Assembly (NCBI GenBank): GCA_021014325.1
Contig: CM037467.1
Coordinates: 9,697,273-9,761,272, forward strand
Length of the DNA: 64,000 nucleotides
Origin: Plazaster borealis
Taxonomy: Eukaryota; Echinodermata; Asteroidea; Forcipulatida; Labidiasteridae
Direction: 5' to 3'
The position numbers and the translations under genes are program-made. The notes under the pieces were generated by a model that was not told the origin of the DNA, ran no database searches, and saw only the letters and a program-made list of their open reading frames with translations. Positions 22,126-32,685 of this stretch are shown here, piece after piece. Within the stretch, counting starts at the first letter, position 1, and the number at the start of each line of letters is the position of its first letter.

Positions 22126-22375
22126 CTAATTAGAATAATCTAGCCGTAGCCGTAGGGAAAGTGTTGTACTTCAATCCATTCTAATAGAACCCTTGCATAT
22201 GACGTCACACGCTCAAAAAGCACCCTCAATGAGGCCATAAAGCGCCACTAATTAGAATAATCTAGCCGTAGCCGTAGGGAAAGTGTTGTACTTCAACCCA
22301 TTCTAATAGAACCCTTGCATATGACGTCACACGCTCAAAAAGCACCCTCAATGAGGCCATAAAGTGCCCTCACTG
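22126..22375. repeat. 122-bp tandem repeat, two copies
   Basis: CTAATTAGAATAATCTAGCC starts at 22126 and again at 22248. The copies differ by very few bases. Each contains TATGACGTCACACGCTCAAA, which includes a full CRE-like TGACGTCA. A short partial third unit (AAGTGCCCTCACTGAGGCC) follows. Confidence 0.9.
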
Positions 22376-22630
22376 AGGCCAAAGGAGGCAAATCATTGGA
22401 TGATAGCTGTTCTTTGTGCGTGAAAACGTGCGCATGACCTCAGCGTCCCTGTAGCGTTTCCATTATGCAAGGGGTTTATCCTGAAGGCACTAAGCAAGAC
22501 AGGGTAAACATTTACAACTTTGGCAGCGGCTATGGTCAGAGCGCTGAAAAGGCCTGCTACATCAATGTTGTCACTGCATGCTGTTAACGACCACAGCCTT
22601 AGCCAAAGTCACTTACATGTATAGGGTGTG
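22376..22630. other. non-coding spacer between repeats
   Basis: No gene or RNA recognised. Confidence 0.35.
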
Positions 22631-22634
22631 TTAA

Positions 22635-22998
22635 AGGCACTGAACACGTTTGGTAATTGTCAAAGACCAGTGTTCTCACTTGGTGTGTCCCAACATATGC
22701 ATAAAATAACAAGCCTGTGAAAATTTGGGCTCAATTGGTCATCGAAGTTGCAAGAAAATGATGAAAGAAAAAACACCCTTGTTGTAAATTTGTGTGCTTT
22801 CAGATAGGAATAAAAACTTCTTGCAAGAAGTTTTTATTATTTTAGTGAGAAATTACCTCTTTCTCAAAAACTACGTTACTTCAGAGGGAGTCGTTTCCTA
22901 CAATGTTTTGTATTATCAACAGCTCTCCGTTAGTTGTTTCCAAGTAAGTTTTTATGCTAATATTTGTTTTGAGTCATTACCAAACGTGTACGATACCT
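22635..22998. mobile_element. TTAA-flanked MITE, full length, 364 bp
   Basis: Flanked by TTAA at 22631-22634 and 22999-23002. Ends AGGCACTGAACACGTTTGGT and ACCAAACGTGTACGATACCT are inverted repeats. The middle holds the hairpin ACTTCTTGCAAGAAGT. The TTAA duplication suggests a piggyBac- or Kolobok-type origin; which one is not settled by the MITE itself. Confidence 0.85.
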
Positions 22999-23002
22999 TT
23001 AA

Positions 23003-23497
23003 CATTGGTAAGATTGAAAAAATTGATTTACACATAACTAACATGGAAATAAAGATAGTTATTGTGGAAAAAACTTCACTTGAAATAGTTTTGCTTAAAA
23101 TGCTCTAGTTGTGGAGAATTGAGTAAAACGATTAGTTTTGAGTCAAAAACCAGATCGTATTAAAACAGTGAAAACAGGTTTTTTTTCACTATTTTCTCGT
23201 GACTGCAATGACCGAGCTTGAACTTTCATAAGTTTAACTCATGTTGATTTTGGATCACACAAAGTGCGGATACTTGTCCCAGACAATGTCCGCATGCTTT
23301 AAGATCAAACATAATGTAGACATTGTTAAAAAATTCTGAACCTTGTTGTGTTTATAATGTTGTCATTACTTTTAAGCTGTAATAAACTGTTGGAGTTTTT
23401 TACAATGACACTATTTATCTGTTTTTGTACATTTATTTGTCAGTAGGGGCCTACTGGTGTTCTCAGTGAATTCCAATAATACAATAATACATTTTGT
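23003..23497. other. non-coding spacer between TTAA MITEs
   Basis: No gene recognised. A fragment near 23255-23305 (GATCACACAAAGTGCGGATA, later GTCCGCATGCTTTAAG) resembles 45120-45185 and is probably a diverged repeat piece. Confidence 0.35.
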
Positions 23498-23501
23498 TTA
23501 A

Positions 23502-23821
23502 AGGGTCTGTATACGTTTGGTAAAGAAGTACTGCAGCTTTGGATAGAAATAATGCATTTTGAAAAACTTTTCACTTAGAAGTACTGCGGTTATGGAAAAA
23601 TATATCACTTTTTATCCCAACAATTTTTGAATTTGAGAAGTGTAATGACAGTAACGCTTCTCAGATGTATTCCACTTGCAGACTATTCGTGGACACAACC
23701 GCTCATATCTTAAAAATGCTATGACCTTTTGAAATGAATTTTTCACAGGTTAGTTTTATGGTCTACAGCTATAGGATTGAAACAAACAGTGGGCTCCAAT
23801 TACCAAACGTATACAATCCCT
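23502..23821. mobile_element. TTAA-flanked MITE, second subfamily, 320 bp
   Basis: TTAA at 23498-23501 and 23822-23825. Ends AGGGTCTGTATACGTTTGGT and ACCAAACGTATACAATCCCT. The interior (CTTCTCAGATGTATTCCACT) is shared with 32820-33202 and the truncated copy at 37377. Confidence 0.85.
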
Positions 23822-23825
23822 TTAA

Positions 23826-24251
23826 CTCTCACTTCCAATTCATTTCTACATTCTGAAAAGTTTATTATTATTTTTGTCTTAATGAAACTCTAAAATAAAA
23901 GTTGTACAAATTAATTTTTGATTGATGATCATTTGTACCAATCATCACTGTCATTTTTTTTGTTCAGTTTAATTTTTCAGTTGGGCGGGTGAAAGGAGAG
24001 TAGGATTGTTTTAAAATTGACTAATTATTCATTAATTTTCAACTAGTAGGCCAATCATCTTGGTTTTTCATGAATATGATACATAAACAATTTGACATTA
24101 TCCTTTGAATGAGGACAACTTTCATCAGTGATGCATGCTACACACAGAGGGCGCTGTTTTAAAAGTCAAAAGAAGAAAACGGCCTAGCGATAAAATCATG
24201 TGACCCGCAAAAAAAATAACCACGTGATCCCAGGAGCCTTTGACAGAGTCA
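23826..24251. other. non-coding stretch, no gene seen
   Basis: AT-rich sequence left of the 3.5-kb element. No coding motif was recognised. Confidence 0.35.
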
Positions 24252-24651
24252 CGTGCACTCTAGTCTTGGCCCAAGACGTCAGTGATCGATAGCGGATAGT
24301 GTACTGCGCTCGGTTACAACTCGTTATAGCGCGCCCTCTTGTGGCTTGAATTACCCAACTTGACTGGCTCTCACACTAACGTCTTGGGAATCTCGTAGCG
24401 CAAGTTGAATTGTGGGCGTCGCCGTTTTATGTAAATAAGACCGTTGTCAAGGTTGTGTAATGCATTATTCAAATACGCGAACAACATGGCAGCTCCCTGC
24501 ACGGACGGACGTACTGTACATGTGTACACACAATTAGTACATGTACGTTGAATTTTTCCCAGACAACCAATTGCCGCTATTCTGAGCATATCGTTGGTGA
24601 ATATCGTTGACTACAGAAAACATAATGTCGTTGTACGTCTGGCATCTTGTT

Positions 24652-24710
24652 ACATTTGTGATTTCAGTTTATTGAAGGCACATTTGTGATTTCAGTTTAT
24701 TGAAGGCACG
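24652..24710. repeat. 30-bp direct tandem duplication
   Basis: Two consecutive copies of ACATTTGTGATTTCAGTTTA followed by TTGAAGGCAC, inside the 3.5-kb element. Confidence 0.85.
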
Positions 24711-25523
24711 GGACCACCTGCTACTGACTATTTATTATTATTAGCAACCACCGATAAATCACCGTACCATTGTCGTTCACGTACTGACTTTGTATTCAAA
24801 CTTTAGGGCTAGTAATTTTACAAATTCATAACACACAGTCCAGGAGAATGGAGTACACACATGTATCCATACAACTTATAAGTAAATATATTTCAGTACA
24901 TATGAGCGGCAGTACATTTCTGTTCTTGAAATTATGCCTAAAGAGCCAACAAACACTATGTGCTGTCTTTAACAACATACCATTTATATGCCTCTTTCTG
25001 CTGGAATGCACCATGATGCAAGTGTGGTTTTGAATACCAGCCTTATAAGTTATAGCTTTAACCTGTTTTGTTCTGAATGCAATTAGGAAAATATTGCAGA
25101 TGCTCTGAAAATGAGGAATGAGGATTGCAGCACTCATTTCAGTTGCAACCTCTACCTCAAGTATGTTTGAACCAAAAATCACTTAGGAAAATACATTGAC
25201 AAATAATTTTTTAAAAAGGCTGACAACTAAAAATGTAAAAATGGCTGGCGAAAAAAAAACATTTGTTGAAATACTTGTGCTGAACTGAACTGCAAAACTT
25301 ACAATGGTCAATACTATGTATGCATCACACTAAGAAGAATGACTAAGGGATGCTTTTGTTTAAACGGTTGATGTGAATATCATGCCTTCTTGAATTTTGA
25401 CCGACTTACTTGTGGTGATGAACTTATTTCTACCTCCATGACTTAACTAAGTTACTTGTCTGTTGACCAAAGTGAAAAAAAACCACAGATCAATTTTGAG
25501 ATGCTTCAATCACTCTAACATTA

Positions 25524-25590
25524 AATTCAAATTCAAATTCAAATCACTTTATTATCCCCAAAACGGAAATTAATTTCGCCTTTACAACAA
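25524..25590 (-). repeat. possible LINE 3' tail
   Basis: On the minus strand, TTTCCGTTTTGGGGATAATA, then AAGTGATTTGAATTTGAATT. Terminal hexamer repeats after an AATAAAG-like signal resemble the 3' ends of RTE-type LINEs. No adjacent RT frame is left. Confidence 0.4.
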
Positions 25591-25846
25591 TAAGTTCTCA
25601 ACAAACACGTTCTTTTATTTCTTTATCGCCAAACACAAATCTTTCACAGAATTGTGATTACGAAAATGATAAAATTTGAAAAAACTAAACAAGAAATACC
25701 CCGTCAGCAGTTAAAATGCACGGTTATCACAGCAGTTATGTGGCACAATTTTTGTACTTGTGTGATCAGCCCGCTTACATTGTAGGGTGTCAATGAAGTT
25801 TTTCATCTGTTTCTAAAGTGGAGTTTTTCTGTGTCTAGGATAGTTT

Positions 25847-26250
25847 ATGGCATTTGATAGACTCTGTTGCTCATCACGCCCAATAATCATCAATTTCACT
25901 CGGTGTTCAAAAATGACAAAGTTGTGGGCCCCTATACATCAACCCCAGTCCAAAAGCAAAGGTTCGAAGAGTATGCGCACAGCTCCTCAGTGTCAGAAAA
26001 GCTATGTAGAAACTCATCTTCAACATCACAACATCACTCTCTGTAATGGTACGATACATGTTGACAATAAATTGTGATGCGTTGCTGGAACTTTGCAGCA
26101 AAAGCAGAGTACAGTTCTGCACACGTCTTTCTCGACTGACAGTAAATAATGATGCGTTCCATCAGCCAAAGATTTCTTCCACAATTATATAAATGCTTGA
26201 TTTTGTCACAGACCGGTCCCTCTTGAATAATGAACTGCATTCCTCAATTG
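25847..26250 (-). pseudogene. decayed RecQ-like DNA helicase fragment
   Basis: Two minus-strand frames in different phases read as one helicase C-terminal core. First comes RIIIYCQSRKTCAELYSAF, like the IIYCxTRKxCAxLxxxF segment of RecQ-like helicases. After a frame change come MYRTITESDVV, RTFAFGLGLMYRGPQLCHF and GRDEQQS, corresponding to the AFGMGVxxKGVxxVIHF and GRxGRDGxQS motifs (V and VI). Key Gly and Arg residues of motif VI are altered and the frame is broken, so it cannot be functional. No N-terminal ATP-binding motif was found. It lies inside the 3.5-kb TIR element, either as captured host sequence or as a relic of the element's own gene. Confidence 0.5.
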
Positions 26251-26586
26251 CAGAGCACGACTGCCATTCATGTGGCAAGACTTGATGTCACTATCATGGC
26301 GGCAATGATTGATAGTTTAATCAAGGCTTAAAGTAAACTACTAAGTTCTCCAAGCTGGTTATACTTCTAAAAGCTGACGTCTTTCCTGGTAATTGGCCCC
26401 TGGAAGAAGAATTATGAAATAAATACAATAAGCTCATATATATTATCTCAGTGTATTATAGAGAAAATTTAACAGAAACTATTAATATTTTACCAATGTA
26501 CAGTAAAAGGGTCTCTTCAATTCAAGCACTTTTGTGCTAAACTTGTTCTGCATATGCTTGAAATAATCATGTACATTTGTTTTTAT

Positions 26587-26630
26587 GATCATAATTCGTA
26601 ATCCTCGACCGCCGAGGGTTATGATCATCA
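26587..26630. other. inverted repeat (hairpin)
   Basis: ATGATCATAATTCG and a mirrored GGTTATGATCAT surround CCTCGACCGCCGAGG. The stem has a GC-rich tip. Confidence 0.6.
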
Positions 26631-26797
26631 ATCAACACATACCGATTGCAAACAAGTGTTTCAACAGTGCATGTACACAGAAGAAAGATGTCAGTTAGAA
26701 ATTAAAAAAATGTCAGCCAATGATGAGCCAGTGTCAAATCAAGGGATATGCATCTGTGCATTATCTTAAAGCGTTGTTGGCTCAACTCAGACAAATC

Positions 26798-26826
26798 ATG
26801 GAGGTAGAAATATTCTACCTCCATGG
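26798..26826. other. 13-bp perfect inverted repeat, 3-nt loop
   Basis: CATGGAGGTAGAA, loop ATA, then TTCTACCTCCATG. The motif CTACCTCCATG also occurs near 25431 and 26969, giving four instances in 1.6 kb. Confidence 0.8.
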
Positions 26827-27786
26827 ACAAATCGAACCTCAGGGAAGTCAAGGAGTGTTTAAGAGCACAGTCCGAGTCTACAAAAACAAATGAATATTAG
26901 GTCAGTTTTCTTCATACAGATTCAATCAATAAAAAAAATTCTCTTTTAACTCACCACTTTGTGTAATCTACCTCCATGGTGTAATTATACTGCAGAAATT
27001 CCCACACTGGTGGTACAATAGGGCTTCAGGAAGGAGGAATGCAGGACTGATGAACAAAGAAGTAAACTGGTGGAGTGGTACTAATAAACATGATAAAACG
27101 AGTATTTTTCATGCCTCAGGCAGCCTTCTCCGTTTGTTCATCTGTGAATCCAGACTGAATCTAAGTCGTTCAGCTTGATTCAACTATCAAGACCAACAAT
27201 TTTTAAGAGCACGATATAGACTATTTATAGCAAGCGATTCGGCCACAAACTGACGAAGTTATTCTTCACAACATAAAAACACATCAGTCAGAGGCACTAG
27301 CTCATATACTAGCTGACTAGTCGTTAACTGCCATCTATGATCTAGTCTACAGCAGATCTATAGCTTATGATTGCTTCGGCTTTTACTTTTCCATCTTAAG
27401 CATGTCACGAGCATATTTCTTTTCTAACGTGAATCGTACTTCTACTTGCACATTGACAGTGAAACTGACACTTTCCTCCACCACACACACACACTGACAG
27501 CAGCCGCCATGTTAACGTTGCAAGCTGCAAAACATGACCCTGGGTCACATAATAAATTATTTAAATTTATTACTACGATCGCGCGCTGATTGGTTCCCTA
27601 GGAAAGGCTGGGGAGAAAACAATGAAAAAGTTAAGCCAGCGCTACGAGATTCCCAAGACGGTAGTGAGAGCCAGTCAAGTTGGGTAATTCAAGCCACAAG
27701 AGGGCGCGCTATAACGAGTTGTAACCGAGCGCAGTACACTATCCGCTATCGATCACTGACGTCTTGGGCCAAGACTACGTGCACTC

Positions 27787-28211
27787 CAGCGATATCGCTG
27801 GTGGTCTCATCAGTCAGTACAGTACTAGCGTGTGTACCGGCGAAATAATTTTTCGTTGTTCACATGCAGTCAATTGCATTGTTGATCGTGGATGGTCTTC
27901 TGAGCGGTGTGTCCACAACCAACCCGTAATTTCATCAATCCCTTTTTTCAGCTTTGGAAAGTGGTCTGCAATAACCCAGGTATTTTTTTCAGGACCAACA
28001 CCCTATTGGCATCTAAAGCACTTTACTTCGGTAAGCAAAATGTCATGAAAACGTACAATTCAACATGAACATCATTCATAATTCATAGTTACATTTTCAC
28101 GTCACAATGAACCATCGACACTGACCACAGTCAGTGTAACTGTAAAATAGTAGTCCCAATAATACTGGGCTAGGCCTGGGGGGGGGAGGGGGCTAGACAC
28201 TGACACTGACA
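27787..28211. other. non-coding stretch, no gene seen
   Basis: Right flank of the 3.5-kb element. No coding motif. A G-rich run lies near 28179. Confidence 0.35.
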
Positions 28212-28291
28212 GTTGCGATAATCTTTACCCTCCATCCTCCCGACGGTCGCAGAGGACCGTCGGGAGAATGGAGGTTTACGATTATCGCAAC
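28212..28291. other. 80-nt near-perfect hairpin
   Basis: GTTGCGATAATC at the left pairs with GATTATCGCAAC at the right. Pairing continues through CCTCCAT/ATGGAGG and CTCCCGACGGTC/GACCGTCGGGAG to a GCAGAG loop. Each arm is about 37 nt with a few mismatches. It is GC-rich in an AT-rich setting. It could be a MITE core or a structured RNA; there is no expression evidence. Confidence 0.75.
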
Positions 28292-28548
28292 TATTCACAG
28301 TACTAACTTAGTAAGGTTTCGGTGTTTACTTTAAACACTGAGTGCTACACTGTTAGTCACTATGTGTTACTGTGTTATACTTAGTTGCGATATATTATAA
28401 TTATATTTAATCTGTTGACAGTGCAAGTGACAGTAGGCCTAGTGCTAGAGTACTGACGCTGACAGTGTCGGTGGAAATATTATTATTAATATTATTATCA
28501 TTTTTTAAGCTACATTGTTTATACTTCTTAAACTATGCTGTATGACTG

Positions 28549-28596
28549 AGGTTTGTTCCGCTACCGTTCGTGGATACGATAGCAGAACGAACCTCG
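28549..28596. other. 48-nt hairpin
   Basis: GAGGTTTGTTCCGCTACCGT pairs with ACGATAGCAGAACGAACCTC across a short loop, with four mismatches or wobbles. Confidence 0.65.
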
Positions 28597-28788
28597 TAGT
28601 TCTAGGAGTACATTGTTTATTTGCTTTTTTGAATAATTTTGTGGGGGCATCAGGCTCGTAACTTTAGCCCAGTCAGTGATCAGGTGATTTCCTTTTGTTT
28701 GGTTTCTTAATCTGATCAGATAGCTGTGGGCGGCATTGACAATTGAAAACACTACAAAACAAGTCTTGCCATGCATGAGAAAACCCTA

Positions 28789-29201
28789 GACCCAGTAACT
28801 AGGGCACTGTACTCGTTTTTTTCGAAATTTTGACATCTGCGGTCGTACTAGCGCCCCAGATATGCATTGTATATTCGCACAGCAATCGCGCGCTGCAGCG
28901 AGTGCACACAGTATGTATGTCGGTCCAACTGACAGTTTGACGTCATCGTGGTTTCTCCGAAAATCTTAAATTTGCAGCTCAAAACAAAATCGTGAGTACA
29001 TTTAAATGCCTGATGTTGCATCTTAGACATATGAAGAAGCCAGTAAGCGGTTTTTTTGTTGGGTATTTTTGTCATTCTGAGGCATTTTTTGGTCAACTTA
29101 TATCAATTTGAAGATCGCTGTGCGTATAATATGCAACGCATATCTTGGGCGCAGATGTCAAAATTTCGAAAAAACAAGTACAGCGCCCCAGTTACTGGGT
29201 C
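28789..29201. mobile_element. TA-flanked MITE, 413 bp, long TIRs
   Basis: TA at 28787-28788 and 29202-29203. Ends GACCCAGTAACT and AGTTACTGGGTC continue inward for about 90 bp as inverted repeats (TTCGAAATTTTGACATCTGC and its reverse). The TA duplication suggests Tc1/mariner origin. It has no coding capacity. Confidence 0.85.
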
Positions 29202-29203
29202 TA

Positions 29204-30640
29204 CGAAGTCCTGAGACTAAGTTAAGTGTATGATCCAGCAATTTGTTCAGTTTTTTGTTGCAAATTTAAATTTTTAACTTGACATGGACAGAACGTCCTG
29301 AAGAGGTCATGAACTCGGCTCGCAACTTTACAAAGCCACTCGCCAGCGATTAAAGTGTGCAGCACACAAACAAGGGTTTTGTATATACACTTGAGTCTGT
29401 TCATGCCCAAAGCTTCATTTTTAAGTTTAGTTGTAATAATCGTAACCCTCGAAAATGAATACTAGATCTACAAACCTTTCAATAAGTTGCAATGTTTCAA
29501 AAATACTGTTTGAAAAGATGAGTCTTAAGGCGAGACTTGAACAAGTCGATGGTCGACGACTCCCTGATGATCGGTGGCGGGCTGTTTCAAAGTGACCTGT
29601 AAACTAAAAGGGGACATGACGAGCAAGAGTAGCCCAGGTTGGACTCCTCCGTTGCAAAAATTGCATGCAACGCGATGGTGTCCAGGGTGTATACAAAGGT
29701 CCCCCTACCATCGTGAAATTTTTTGTATTTTCATATTTATATATCTGATGGAGGAAGCTGAAGCGTCGCTCACATATTCCTAATGTCCGGAATTCCTAGA
29801 CTGCTGGGTTCAGAATTGTTAACTTTATCCTTGGATGACATTATTTTTGGAAATAAAATGAAAACTGACACCTCTTGGCATTGAAACAAAATGAAAACAT
29901 GGGATGAGGATGGGACCATTATAGATTTAGTCATAACATGAATGTCAGTTGGGCAAAATTCTTTATTTTCTACAACTAACGGAGGTCAATTTGTCTTAGT
30001 CTCCGGTTTTCTTTGTTGATTTGTTTTAAATTGATTTTACTTACACATATTTTATGGCTAAATTTTACTTTCCCAACAATATGATATATTTTTCATGACC
30101 ATAACTACACGGAATGGCGTGTTCTTGGTAAAACAAATTCCCAGTTAGTTGTCCGACCATTTGAAACAATTCAACTACTGCTCACTGGGGTTGTGTATGG
30201 TGGGGTGAACAAAAATTTGCAGGAAATGGGTTTTGAACGGATGACACAAATGGCTCAACCTTGTAGCCCTGTGCTACCAGGAAGTCATTACAGTGTATGT
30301 TTCCTTCCCAAATGATCACAAGTTATAAACTTTATTATAATAATAATGAAAGCACTGTGAATTTCTCGTGTCAGTCACGAGATACCGTGTCATTGGATAA
30401 TTCTTTCTCATATTGTCATCTGACCATGTGTTGTTGGGTGGCTCAAAGAACTAAAATCTCTTGGTTCGTTGGGCTGATCCATACCCACTTTGGGTTGGGA
30501 GTGCACCAAAATCCATTTTTAAAAAGCCACAGTTTGTGATATTTTCAAGCCCAAACCCTGCCATGTAACAAAATGCACCATTGGTAAAGGTTGTAATGTT
30601 ACATTTAGCATTTAGCAGTCAACTGCATTGCCTTGTGTTG
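29204..30640. other. non-coding stretch, no gene seen
   Basis: Short open frames on both strands without motifs. No RNA gene or clear repeat was recognised. Confidence 0.4.
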
Positions 30641-30644
30641 AATT

Positions 30645-30930
30645 TGAGCGGTCGGTTTGGCTAAGTGGTATCTTTCTCGCCTTCCACTTCTGGGACCCTA
30701 GTTCGAATCCCGCCGGGGGCACTATGGGTTTTCAGTCATGTCAGTCCCCACCTGATTGCGTGGGTTTTCCCAGGAATAACTACATGTATTTGGGGTTTTC
30801 CTCCCACATCTAAAACTGAAACTTCCTTCCTTGTCTTCTCTCCATGGGGTTCTTGGCTAGTGTAGCGATTAAGTTCGCTTTTCTGTGAATCCTTGGCTTC
30901 ACAACCAGAATTAATTAACCAATAAATGAG
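30645..30930 (+). mobile_element. tRNA-derived SINE (CCGCCGGGGGCAC type)
   Basis: Head GGTTTGGCTAAGTGGTATC and B box GTTCGAATCCCGCCGGGGGC, then body CCACATCTAAAACTGAAACT and GGCTTCACAACCAGA. A second copy is at 50757-51035. The head is tRNA-like but its anticodon arm does not form cleanly. Confidence 0.75.
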
Positions 30931-30948
30931 ATTAACAGCACAGGGTAT

Positions 30949-30983
30949 AACCATAGAGAAAGGACCTTTCTCTATGGTATAAG
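30949..30983. other. short inverted repeat
   Basis: ACCATAGAGAAAGG and TTTCTCTATGGT flank a three-base loop. Rho-independent termination is not relevant in this eukaryotic setting. Confidence 0.6.
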
Positions 30984-31267
30984 GGCCTTAATATGCACAG
31001 TGAACTCCCTAGCAAACTTTGGTGCATATTGGTTGACGTATAAACCAGGCACTTCATAAAGCAACAGAATCCTCTGTTGTAATTTGCTGCATTTAGCAGG
31101 GTTTTCATGTCAACGTTGTTGCATTTTTATACATCTAGCAGGGCACCCAGAATTTAGAAAACACCTGACGATGGATAGGGATAAAGTAGTCATAAAATGC
31201 ATGAATTGTAAAATTGCACAATTGTCAAAGAAAGTGAGGATGGGCCAGTGAGCAACTAGACTGGTCC

Positions 31268-31303
31268 CCTGTCTTTATCCTCAACTCAAGGATAAAGACA
31301 GGC
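31268..31303. other. short inverted repeat
   Basis: CCTGTCTTTATCCT and AGGATAAAGACAGG flank an ACTCA-type loop. Confidence 0.65.
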
Positions 31304-31909
31304 ACTGTTCTTACAGGCCCAGTGATTTCATTGGATACAATGATTTAATTGGATAAACGTGCAGTGACGTAAGCTTTCCATACCTGCGTTATGATTGGTC
31401 CAAGGTGATGTAGTTTGTCAGCTTGCACTTTCGGTCGTCTGCACATGCAACGTGTGCATAATGTTTGTACATGCATGTAGTGTTGTTGTATTCACTATGT
31501 GTACATAATGTACGTGTGATTTGACTGCCAATCTCCGTTTGAAATGAATGCGAGGTCAAAGGTACATCTGGCAACATCTGGTCAGGCAGGTGTCTGGCAT
31601 TATTCACGAGCCTCGAAGTGTGACGTCAGATGTTCCAGCTAGTGAGCAACCTTCTATTGACCTCTATACGAGGGCGCCCTCCTGAAATGATGTCATACAT
31701 GGAAAATTTATAATACGTTGATAAATTTGTTGAATGTCCCTTGATACAAGGTAATGTACCTTGTTGTGAACCAGAAGTTTAAAGATTTTCTCAAAAGTTA
31801 CTTGTTGGATATTGTTTGAATTGATTTGCAATGATCAGCTCAGTGAAGTGTTTCTACCATAAATAAATAAAATTTTAAGCCACAAAGGGAAACTGACTGG
31901 GTAATTTGT
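31304..31909. other. non-coding stretch, no gene seen
   Basis: A CRE-like GTGACGTCAGATG is near 31620. No coding motif was recognised. Confidence 0.35.
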
Positions 31910-32335
31910 TTAATGATTTGGGGTTGAACAACGAAAAATTGACTGGAGCCTGATTTGAACCAACGACCTCCGGTTTAACTTGCCGGCGCTCTACCAACTG
32001 AGCTATCTAGCCCTATGTTTGCAGTCTCCCTATTTTGTCAATATCTCTGTTTGGGGGTGCCAGTCAGAAGCCATACAACCCTTAGCTGCCGTGTAGCCTG
32101 GGGTCGATTTCACAAAACTCTTCCTAACTTAGGACTAGTCCTAGGCAATGCTAAGAGATAGGACTAGTCTTAAGTTAGGACCAGTAACTGGTCTTAACTT
32201 AAGACTAATCCTATCTTTTAGCATTGCCTAGGACTAGTCGTAAGTTAGGAAGAGTTTTGTGAAATCGACCTCAGGAATCACACCCAAGTGGTTCAAATCC
32301 CGCTCTAGTCAATTTTTCTTTGTTCAACCCCAAAT
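31910..32335 (-). mobile_element. tRNA-derived SINE interrupted by a foldback MITE
   Basis: On the minus strand the head reads TAGATAGCTCAGTTGGTAGA, then AAACCGGAGGTCGTTGGTTC, a tRNA-like D arm, anticodon arm (possible GTT loop) and B box. The body GTTTGGGGGTGCCAGTCAGA is shared with 38820-38965. The element is split by the palindrome at 32097-32275. Confidence 0.7.
32097..32275. mobile_element. foldback MITE (GGTCGATTTCACAAAACTC)
   Basis: The two halves are nearly perfect inverted copies of about 85 bp: GGTCGATTTCACAAAACTCT at the left and AGAGTTTTGTGAAATCGACC at the right, meeting at CCAGTAACTGG. Inside are AGGACTAGTCCTAGGCAATG and its inverse. CCTG/CAGG flank the ends. Confidence 0.9.
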
Positions 32336-32685
32336 CACAAATAAATAAATGATTAAAACTGTTTGTTTTTTATTCAATTTGGCTCTGTCTAGACGTCATG
32401 TAGGTAACTTCCTTTCCAATTGACCAGCAGGCCAAGACATGTGATGTTTAAATGCAATTGACGATTCGTCATCGAAGTATTTTAAGTTGAAACAATGAAC
32501 GGTATTTTTTTAATTGGAAGTGGTCGGGCTGTGGTTTCACCCATAATTTGCCACCAGTTGACAAAATGGTTGAGAAGAAAAAAATGAATGTTTCCTGGTT
32601 TCCACTGTGAAGTCATTCACCACCAAATTAACTCTCCATGGCGATTCTTGAAAACTTTTGAAGTCGACTTTGAGTTACATGTTTC

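Larger units (their letters stand above)
24261..27777. mobile_element. 3.5-kb TIR DNA transposon, 9-bp target duplication
   Basis: The left end 24261-24401 and the right end 27639-27777 are inverted copies of about 140 bp that differ at only a few positions (TAGTCTTGGCCCAAGACGTC inward to TCTCGTAGCGC). The 9 bases outside each end are identical in direct orientation: CGTGCACTC at 24252-24260 and at 27778-27786, a clean target-site duplication. Long TIRs with a 9-bp duplication are typical of Mutator-like elements; other families are possible. No transposase was recognised inside. The interior instead holds a decayed RecQ-like helicase fragment, a LINE tail and simple repeats, so this copy looks non-autonomous. 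Confidence 0.8.

Noticed and set aside
24826..25182. 118-codon minus-strand frame considered as helicase N-terminal part
   Set aside because: It lies downstream of the helicase C-terminal motifs in minus sense, so the order is wrong, and no ATP-binding loop is present.
26798..26826. let-7-like miRNA because of GAGGTAGAA
   Set aside because: Only the first bases resemble let-7; the rest does not match and the stem is too short for a precursor.
31925..32015. Functional tRNA gene on the minus strand
   Set aside because: D and T arms are recognisable, but the base before the anticodon is not T and the acceptor stem fails. It is part of a SINE family.
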